A DNA stretch of 5,287 nucleotides from Actinomycetota bacterium (GTDB lineage: Bacteria > Actinomycetota > Actinomycetes > Actinomycetales > Microbacteriaceae). The position numbers were made by a program, and so were the translations under genes. This document shows positions 1-3,986 of the stretch, in pieces. The notes under the pieces are model-generated. The model had not been told where the DNA came from and made no database searches. It saw only the letters and a program-made list of their open reading frames with translations. The stretch lies in contig RHAS01000069.1 in assembly GCA_010028615.1 (NCBI GenBank), positions 1-5,287 on the forward strand. Direction: 5' to 3'. Every line of letters begins with the position of its first letter. Position 1 is the first letter of the stretch.

Positions 1-352
1 GAGCTCCACCGGCAAGTAACACTGCCGCAGCAGAGGCAGCTTGACCCAAGCAAACTGTCTGAACCTGTGGCTTGATGTATTGCATGGTGTCATAGATTGC
101 AGTTAGCGCAGTAAATGATCCACCAGGCGAGTTGATATACATCGTGATGTCACGATCTGGATCTTGGCTTTCTAGTACAAGAAGCTGCGCCATGATATCG
201 TCAGCCGTTACATCATCTACTTGAGCTCCGAGGAAGACAATTCGGTCTTCAAAGAGCTTGGTGTATGGATCAAGGTGACGGTAACCGTAAGGTGTGCGTT
301 CCTCGAAAGAAGGGAGAATGTAGCGAGCCTGAGGCATATTCTTCTTAGTCAT
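1..352 (-). CDS. clpP2: ATP-dependent Clp protease proteolytic subunit ClpP2, 3'-truncated by window edge
   Basis: This is the N-terminal 117 residues of a serine peptidase subunit that, in actinobacteria, stacks as a heptamer on ClpP1 to form the ClpP1P2 barrel fed by ClpX or ClpC1 in the cytoplasm. The reading frame opens at ATG (352-350) with [16 protein letters not shown]. It contains the ClpP strand motif YINSPGGS (residues 72-79) and the nucleophile elbow [11 protein letters not shown], with catalytic Ser107. The Ala-Ala after the serine, instead of Met-Gly, and the [10 protein letters not shown]-terminus are what I recall for mycobacterial ClpP2, so I call ClpP2 and not ClpP1. The catalytic His and Asp lie beyond the left edge. 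A Shine-Dalgarno AGGAGA overlaps the TAG stop of clpP1 and only 11 bases separate the genes, so the two are almost certainly co-transcribed and translationally coupled. No frameshift is visible. Confidence 0.96.
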   Translation of the reverse strand, partial: MTKKNMPQARYILPSFEERTPYGYRHLDPYTKLFEDRIVFLGAQVDDVTADDIMAQLLVLESQDPDRDITMYINSPGGSFTALTAIYDTMQYIKPQVQTVCLGQAASAAAVLLAGGA

Positions 353-363
353 CTTGCTTTCTC

Positions 364-942
364 CTACTTCTTACCTACGCCGGTTGAGACTGCGGCAAAT
401 TCTTGAATGTGATCGACGAAGCCGTATTCCAAAGCTTCTTGAGCATTAAACCAACGGTCACGATCTCCATCAGCCATTACCTGCTCAACAGTTTTTCCGG
501 TTTGTTTTGCGGTGATCGCAGCTAGTTGCTTTTTCATGTCGTTGATCAAAAAAGCCTGAGTTTGGATATCAGCAGCTGTTCCACCAAAACCACCAAGTGG
601 TTGGTGCAGAAGCACTCTGGTGTTAGGAGTTAGAAAACGCTTACCCTTGGTTCCTGCTGTCAATAGGAACTGTCCCATCGATGCACACATTCCAATACCG
701 ACGGTTACCACGTCGTTTGGAACATACTGCATGGTGTCATAGATAGCCATACCTGCGGTAATTGATCCGCCTGGTGAGTTGATGTAGAGAAAGATGTCTT
801 TGGTTGAATCTTCAGCAGCCAAAAGTAGCATCTTGGCGCAAATCTCGTTGGCGTTGTCATCTCGGACGTCATCGCCTAACCAAATAATGCGATCTTTCAA
901 CAAACGTTCAAACACGTTGCTCATTGGGGTGTTTTCAACCAT
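364..942 (-). CDS. clpP1: ATP-dependent Clp protease proteolytic subunit ClpP1
   Basis: A complete 192-residue ClpP serine peptidase, normal length for the family, forming the other ring of the ClpP1P2 complex that degrades substrates unfolded by ClpX or ClpC1. Visible motifs are [19 protein letters not shown] (residues 53-71), the nucleophile elbow [11 protein letters not shown] with Ser88, HQPLGG with His113, and DRDRWF with catalytic Asp162, so the Ser-His-Asp triad is intact. The SMG elbow and [20 protein letters not shown] resemble mycobacterial ClpP1. The ATG at 942-940 is preceded by AGAGGAG five bases upstream, which favours it over Met7 (MSNVFERLL). Met7 remains a possible start, and actinobacterial ClpP1 N-termini are processed in any case. 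The gene follows tig after 96 bases and leads into clpP2 after 11. A ClgR-like box and hairpins lie upstream (separate entries). Confidence 0.97.
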   Translation of the reverse strand: MVENTPMSNVFERLLKDRIIWLGDDVRDDNANEICAKMLLLAAEDSTKDIFLYINSPGGSITAGMAIYDTMQYVPNDVVTVGIGMCASMGQFLLTAGTKGKRFLTPNTRVLLHQPLGGFGGTAADIQTQAFLINDMKKQLAAITAKQTGKTVEQVMADGDRDRWFNAQEALEYGFVDHIQEFAAVSTGVGKK

Positions 943-978
943 TACTGCTCCTCTATCTGCAAATTGCTTTGCCTAATC

Positions 979-984
979 AAGATA
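979..984 (-). promoter_or_regulatory. candidate -10 element for clpP1
   Basis: Read on the minus strand this is TATCTT, which fits the TANNNT pattern of an actinobacterial principal-sigma -10 box. It would give a start near 972 and a leader of about 30 bases before the clpP1 ATG. No good -35 hexamer lies 17 bases upstream, as would suit an activator-dependent promoter. The ClgR-like box would then be centred near -48. Weak on its own. Confidence 0.25.
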
Positions 985-1012
985 ACCGAGTAAGAGCGTT
1001 ATTCATTCCTAT

Positions 1013-1026
1013 GTTCGCCATAGGCA
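1013..1026 (+). promoter_or_regulatory. ClgR-box-like sequence upstream of clpP1P2
   Basis: GTTCGCCATAGGCA matches GTTCGC-N5-GCG, the ClgR operator consensus I recall from Streptomyces, with a single mismatch in the last base (GCA for GCG). ClgR is the known activator of clpP1P2 in several actinobacteria. The site lies in the gap between tig and clpP1, about 70 bases upstream of the clpP1 start, which is the expected place. It also forms part of a CCTATG/CATAGG dyad. The motif is short and recalled, and no clgR gene is in view, so the call is tentative. Confidence 0.4.
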
Positions 1027-1030
1027 AAGT

Positions 1031-1054
1031 GCAGGAAACTAGGCGTTTTCCTGC
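1031..1054 (-). other. 8-bp stem-loop spanning the tig stop codon
   Basis: GCAGGAAA (1031-1038) pairs perfectly with TTTCCTGC (1047-1054) around an eight-base loop that holds the tig TAG stop (1039-1041). In the tig mRNA the stem therefore covers the last codons, the stop and the first bases of the gap. The bases after it on the minus strand (ACTTTGCC) contain no U-run, so it is not a canonical intrinsic terminator. It could act as a partial terminator, a 3'-end stabiliser or a processing site between tig and clpP1. Confidence 0.5.
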
Positions 1055-2346
1055 TCAGAATCAGCAGTTTCGTCAGTTTTAGCAAACTCTGCAAGATCAA
1101 CTGGGTTGCCATCGCTGTCAGTGATCTGGGCTGCCTCAAGAACAATCGATAGCGCCTTGCGTCTAGCTACTTCAGCTACGAAGGAGGGAATCTGGCCCTG
1201 CTCATCAACTAACTTTACGAATTCATTTGGCTGCATTCCGTATGACTGTGAAGCCTGAATCAGATACTGCAGCAATTCATTCTCGTTAACCCTTACCTCT
1301 TCGGCTTCGGCGATTGAATCAAGCAGCATCTGCACCTGGAAAGACTTGGTTGATTCCTCACGAACTTCAACTGCATGTGGATCATCAACTGTCTTACCTT
1401 CACCTTCGAGGTGGCGAAGCACATCCTGCTCTACAAGTTCTTGAGAAACTGGAACATCGACTAGCTCTAATAGTTTTTCAGTTAGTAGTTCTCTAGCTTG
1501 AAGTCCCTGGGTGTATGACTTGCTGCGCTTAATCTCATTTGCTAAACCAACTTTTAGTTCAGCAACGGTGTCAAACTCGCTAGCCAACTTGGCCCACTCA
1601 TCATCAATCTTTGGCAGTTCGCGTTCCTTGACGGCGTTTAGAGTTACCGTAATTTCTGCTTCCTCACCGGCTTTCTCGCCACCGACGAGCTTGCTCTTGA
1701 AGGTGGTGGTTTCACCTGCGGTAAGCGTAATTAGCGCCTCATCAATTCCATCTAGCAGCGAATCGCTACCAATTTCATAAGAAATGTTCTGCGCTTGGTC
1801 AATTTGTTCGCCATCTAGAGTTGCCACTAGATCGATGGATGTGAAATCACCATTAGCGGCAGGGCGGTCAACAGTGTTAAGTTTTCCAAAGCGGCTGCGC
1901 AAACGATCAACCTCGGCATCGATTTCTGCATCTTCAACCTTGATCGCATCGACAGTAACCTTTAGTCCCCTAATAACAGGAAGCTTAAGTTCTGGTCTAA
2001 CCTCAACTTCAATTGCAACCACCAGATCCCCGGTGAAACTCTTTTCATCTGGGCTTTTTTGCACATCAGCTTTCGGAGCACCGAGTGGGCGAAGTTTTTC
2101 CTGATCGATAGCCTGGCGGTAAATAGAATCCAAACCGTCGTTGATGGCGTGAGCCAGAATCGCCGGACGACCTACGCGCTGATCTAGGATCGCCGGTGGA
2201 ATTTTGCCTTTGCGAAAACCTGGGATGTTTACCTGTTCGGCGATGTGCTCATAGGCGTGGTCAAGGCTTGGCTTGAACTCTTCAGGAGTTACCTCAATGG
2301 TGAGTTTTACTCTGGTAGGGGCTAAACGCTCAACAGTGGTTTTCAA
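1039..2346 (-). CDS. tig: Trigger factor, ribosome-associated chaperone and peptidyl-prolyl isomerase
   Basis: A complete 435-residue trigger factor, close to the 432 of E. coli. The N-terminal domain (about 1-115) binds ribosomal protein L23 at the exit tunnel and carries the signature GFRKGKIP at residues 43-50. A FKBP-type isomerase domain follows at about 160-245, then a helical C-terminal chaperone region to about 410. The last 25 or so residues are acidic (SDGNPVDLAEF through DSEQENA), a tail type seen in actinobacterial homologues. The start is TTG (2346-2344), not ATG. It is supported by AGGAG seven bases upstream and by the family-typical N-terminus MKTTVERLAPTRVKL, and I see no better in-frame start. 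The gene sits 58 bases downstream of tRNA-Pro on the same strand and 96 bases before clpP1. It could share a primary transcript with the tRNA, because no convincing promoter or terminator lies between them. Confidence 0.97.
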   Translation of the reverse strand: MKTTVERLAPTRVKLTIEVTPEEFKPSLDHAYEHIAEQVNIPGFRKGKIPPAILDQRVGRPAILAHAINDGLDSIYRQAIDQEKLRPLGAPKADVQKSPDEKSFTGDLVVAIEVEVRPELKLPVIRGLKVTVDAIKVEDAEIDAEVDRLRSRFGKLNTVDRPAANGDFTSIDLVATLDGEQIDQAQNISYEIGSDSLLDGIDEALITLTAGETTTFKSKLVGGEKAGEEAEITVTLNAVKERELPKIDDEWAKLASEFDTVAELKVGLANEIKRSKSYTQGLQARELLTEKLLELVDVPVSQELVEQDVLRHLEGEGKTVDDPHAVEVREESTKSFQVQMLLDSIAEAEEVRVNENELLQYLIQASQSYGMQPNEFVKLVDEQGQIPSFVAEVARRKALSIVLEAAQITDSDGNPVDLAEFAKTDETADSEQENA

Positions 2347-2365
2347 CGGTTTTCTCCTGAACAGG

Positions 2366-2385
2366 GGCTTTCCAAGTGGTAAGCC
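2366..2385 (-). other. Stem-loop in the tig 5' leader
   Basis: GGCTT (2366-2370) and AAGCC (2381-2385) pair around a ten-base loop, within which CCA and TGG (2372-2374 and 2377-2379) could add a few pairs. In the minus-strand RNA it lies between the 3' end of tRNA-Pro and the tig Shine-Dalgarno, leaving the ribosome site just outside the stem. It may help processing of a tRNA-tig transcript. The stem is short and could be chance. Confidence 0.3.
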
Positions 2386-2404
2386 GGGTTGTTTTTAATG
2401 CAAA

Positions 2405-2480
2405 TGGTCGGGGTGACAGGACTCGAACCTGCGATATCCTGCTCCCAAAGCAGGCGCGCTAGCCACTACGCTACACCCCG
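2405..2480 (-). tRNA. tRNA-Pro(TGG), CCA encoded
   Basis: The minus strand folds into a complete cloverleaf. The acceptor arms are CGGGGTG and CACCCCG, the D-stem is GCGT/GCGC with an eight-base loop, and the anticodon stem CCTGC/GCAGG encloses the loop TTTGGGA with anticodon TGG (proline, reads CCN codons through wobble). A five-base variable loop and a T arm GCAGG-TTCGAGT-CCTGT follow. The body is 73 bases with discriminator A at 2408, and the next three bases (2407-2405) are CCA, so the 3' end is genome-encoded. It lies directly upstream of tig and diverges from tRNA-Gly. Confidence 0.97.
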
Positions 2481-2491
2481 GAGTCAGCGGC

Positions 2492-2507
2492 TCTGAGTTT
2501 CCTCAGA
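2492..2507 (-). other. GNRA-capped hairpin upstream of tRNA-Pro
   Basis: On the minus strand TCTGAG-GAAA-CTCAGA forms a perfect six-base-pair stem closed by a GAAA tetraloop, 11 bases before the mature 5' end of tRNA-Pro. If the tRNA promoter lies further upstream (for example a -10-like TAAGAT at 2530-2525), the hairpin would be in the precursor's 5' leader, next to the RNase P cleavage site. It could instead be an operator-like dyad in DNA. The stem is seen directly; a role is inference. Confidence 0.35.
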
Positions 2508-2535
2508 ACATAACAACCTGACTAATCTTAGACCA

Positions 2536-2541
2536 TAGAAT
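2536..2541 (+). promoter_or_regulatory. candidate -10 element for tRNA-Gly
   Basis: TAGAAT differs from TATAAT at one position and lies 16 bases before the mature tRNA-Gly 5' end, so a start near 2548 would leave a leader of about ten bases. No recognisable -35 hexamer sits at the usual distance (bases near 2513-2518 are ACAACC). The same 77-base gap must also hold the tRNA-Pro promoter on the other strand. Confidence 0.35.
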
Positions 2542-2557
2542 GTATTAGCACTAATAC
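2542..2557. repeat. 7-bp inverted repeat abutting tRNA-Gly
   Basis: GTATTAG (2542-2548) and CTAATAC (2551-2557) are perfect reverse complements separated by two bases, ending exactly at the first base of tRNA-Gly. The dyad follows the -10-like TAGAAT and would cover the predicted start site. The near-zero spacer favours a protein-binding dyad over an RNA hairpin, although a shorter stem with a larger loop is possible. Confidence 0.45.
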
Positions 2558-2631
2558 GCGGATGTAGCTCAATGGTAGAGCCTCAGTCTTCCAAACTGAT
2601 GGTGCGGGTTCGATTCCCGTCATCCGCTCCA
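2558..2631 (+). tRNA. tRNA-Gly(TCC), CCA encoded
   Basis: A full cloverleaf. The acceptor arms are GCGGATG and CATCCGC, the D-stem is GCTC/GAGC with loop AATGGTA, and the anticodon stem TCAGT/ACTGA encloses CTTCCAA with anticodon TCC (glycine, reads GGA and GGG). A four-base variable loop and a T arm GCGGG-TTCGATT-CCCGT follow. The body is 71 bases with discriminator T at 2628, followed by encoded CCA (2629-2631). It diverges from tRNA-Pro and converges on nei, whose stop codon begins only nine bases further on. I see no terminator hairpin in that gap. Confidence 0.97.
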
Positions 2632-2640
2632 ACTAAAACC

Positions 2641-3432
2641 TTATTTCTGGCACCCCGGACACCAATAAAGCTTCCTGGTAGCCATTAATTCCAAGGCGAT
2701 ACTGCCTCGGCACCGAAGACAGCCAAGTCCTTCCCTTTTATAGACGTAGTTTCGCTCATCAAAGATCTTCTTGGATTTCAACTGCTCTTGCCTGGTGACC
2801 ATGAACCCTTTCGCTACCCCGACTTTCATGAGAATAACGGCATCCTGCCACAGCGCTAACGCCTGTTTTTCAGTAAGGGTGTTACCTGGTCGATGTGGGC
2901 TTATTTTTGCTCTAAACAGCAGTTCGGCCCGATAAACATTGCCAACTCCACTGATAACACTCTGATTCATCAAAAGTAGGCCAATGGCAGATTTGGATGC
3001 TCTAACTTTTGTCACAAAACGTTCTTGGTTTAGCTTCCTTGGATCCGGGTTGGTTGGATCTGGCCCTAAACGCTTTTTATGCTGATCTACCACGCTGCTT
3101 TCGATGACCTCACAGATGGTTGGTCCTCGAAGGTCGGCTAAATAATCTGCGTTGTAAAACCTTGCTCTAACCTGACCGATGGATTCGACTTTATTTGAAT
3201 CAAAGTAGCGCCACTTGCCATAGATGCCAAGATGAACCCGAACAGTTTTATTGTTCTCGAAATCTAAAAACAGTTGCTTGCCGATAGCCCTTGCCTTAAC
3301 TAACTTGCGGTTAGTTACCAATTTTGCGCTAGATGAGAATCTCCCCTGCGGTGAGTCAACTTTGACTTTGCTACCAGCTAGATGCTTGTTAAACCAATTA
3401 GCAGTCCGTTGAACGGAATGACCTTCGGGCAT
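2641..3432 (-). CDS. nei: Fpg/Nei-family DNA glycosylase and AP lyase (endonuclease VIII type, Nei1-like)
   Basis: A complete 263-residue base-excision repair enzyme that removes oxidised bases and cleaves the abasic site. The N-terminus MPEGHSVQR supplies the catalytic Pro2 and Glu3, and Lys52 in GKQLFLDF fits the conserved beta-clamp lysine. A helix-two-turn-helix region with GVGNVYR spans about residues 150-180. The C-terminal zinc finger has Cys238, Cys241, Cys258 and Cys261 with Arg253 in its hairpin, ending WCPGCQK. MPEGH and the LRGPTICE and LMNQSVISGVGNVYR segments resemble the mycobacterial Nei1 next to rpiB, so I favour Nei over Fpg (MutM). Substrate preference cannot be read from sequence. 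ATG lies two bases after the rpiB stop. The only GGAG is 13 bases upstream, inside rpiB, so translation probably depends on coupling. Confidence 0.93.
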   Translation of the reverse strand: MPEGHSVQRTANWFNKHLAGSKVKVDSPQGRFSSSAKLVTNRKLVKARAIGKQLFLDFENNKTVRVHLGIYGKWRYFDSNKVESIGQVRARFYNADYLADLRGPTICEVIESSVVDQHKKRLGPDPTNPDPRKLNQERFVTKVRASKSAIGLLLMNQSVISGVGNVYRAELLFRAKISPHRPGNTLTEKQALALWQDAVILMKVGVAKGFMVTRQEQLKSKKIFDERNYVYKREGLGCLRCRGSIALELMATRKLYWCPGCQK

Positions 3433-3434
3433 AG

Positions 3435-3905
3435 CTAGAGAATTTCTCCGGTTTGCTCAAAACTTGCAATTTTGCCAATTCGACGAACATGTCGTTCATC
3501 GTTGGAGAAGGGTTCGGCGATGAAGGCATTAATTAGTTCCAGAACTTCCTCTTGGCTATGCTGTCGTGCACCAACTGCCACCACATTCGCATCATTGTGG
3601 GATCTAGCTAATTTTGCGGTGTCCAAATTCCAGACCAAAGCTGCTCTGATGCCCCTTACCTTATTTGCGGCCATCTGCTCGCCGTTACCAGATCCACCTA
3701 GGACTATCCCTAGCGCCTGCTCCCCAGCATCCTCATCGGCTCTAACGGCCAGAGCGGCGTTTATACAGAAAGCCGGATAGTCATCGAGCGGGTCATACTC
3801 TTTTGGCCCGTGGTCAAATACCTCATGGCCTGCCATAGTCAATTGCTCAATTAGATAGTGGCTTAGCTCTAGGCCAGCGTGGTCGGTGGCGATGTGAATA
3901 CGCAT
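3435..3905 (-). CDS. rpiB: Ribose-5-phosphate isomerase B
   Basis: A complete 156-residue RpiB interconverting ribose 5-phosphate and ribulose 5-phosphate in the non-oxidative pentose phosphate pathway. The N-terminus MRIHIATDHAG holds the phosphosugar-binding Asp8-His9. GGSGNGEQ (residues 70-77) places Glu76 where E. coli RpiB has its catalytic Cys, the actinobacterial variant known from M. tuberculosis (Glu75). His103, Arg114, Arg138 and Arg142 match the other active-site positions. The frame can be extended to a TTG at 3926, but the ATG at 3905 has AGAGGA seven bases upstream and begins at the family's usual N-terminus, so I use it. The gene is first in a pair with nei (two-base gap) and diverges from pepN. 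Confidence 0.95.
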   Translation of the reverse strand: MRIHIATDHAGLELSHYLIEQLTMAGHEVFDHGPKEYDPLDDYPAFCINAALAVRADEDAGEQALGIVLGGSGNGEQMAANKVRGIRAALVWNLDTAKLARSHNDANVVAVGARQHSQEEVLELINAFIAEPFSNDERHVRRIGKIASFEQTGEIL

Positions 3906-3933
3906 TATGGTTTCCTCTAATCGCAAGGCTACG

Positions 3934-3962
3934 GGACAATACTAGGCTAGTTCCTGTTGTCC
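3934..3962. repeat. Nested dyads between rpiB and pepN
   Basis: GGACAA (3934-3939) is the reverse complement of TTGTCC (3957-3962), and inside it ACTAG-G-CTAGT (3941-3951) is an 11-base palindrome. The pair covers the candidate rpiB promoter and lies upstream of pepN, a position where one regulator could control both genes. The two centres differ by about two bases, and short dyads occur by chance, so this is tentative. Confidence 0.35.
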
Positions 3963-3964
3963 AA
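3936..3964 (-). promoter_or_regulatory. candidate rpiB-nei promoter
   Basis: On the minus strand TTGGAC (3964-3959) and TATTGT (3941-3936) are separated by exactly 17 bases. They keep TTG of the -35 and TAT..T of the -10 consensus. Initiation near 3929 would give a leader of about 24 bases carrying the AGAGGA ribosome site of rpiB. The spacing is ideal but the -35 match is partial. For pepN on the plus strand only a -10-like TAGGCT (3943-3948) is visible. Confidence 0.45.
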
Positions 3965-3986
3965 AAGAAAACATTGGAGTTTATAA

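Larger units (their letters stand above)
967..1029 (-). repeat. 9-bp perfect inverted repeat in the clpP1 leader, overlapping a short hairpin
   Basis: CTTTGCCTA (967-975) is the exact reverse complement of TAGGCAAAG (1021-1029). A second, compact hairpin, CCTATG/CATAGG with a five-base loop (1008-1013 and 1019-1024), uses four of the same bases (1021-1024), so the two pairings exclude each other in RNA. Both are only present together in a transcript that reads through from tig. A transcript starting near 972 would lack most of the structure. Function is inferred only. The repeat is seen directly. Confidence 0.5.

Noticed and set aside
922..924. Alternative clpP1 start at Met7
   Set aside because: The first ATG has the AGAGGAG at a usable five-base distance; Met7 has no comparable upstream site, although it cannot be excluded.
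1784..2104. 106-residue open frame on the plus strand inside tig
   Set aside because: It is antisense to a clearly conserved trigger factor, is Ser-rich and low-complexity, and has no family motif; a shadow frame.
2366..2400. Hairpin followed by GTTTTT on the plus strand, resembling a terminator
   Set aside because: No plus-strand gene ends here; the upstream plus-strand sequence is antisense to tig, so nothing needs terminating.
3438..3448. Palindrome GAGAATTTCTC at the end of rpiB
   Set aside because: It lies in the last rpiB codons, has five-base arms with a one-base centre, and is likely chance.
3906..3926. Upstream TTG extension of rpiB adding MRLEETI
   Set aside because: It would bury the AGAGGA ribosome site inside the gene, and RpiB proteins start at MRIHIATDHAG-like sequence.
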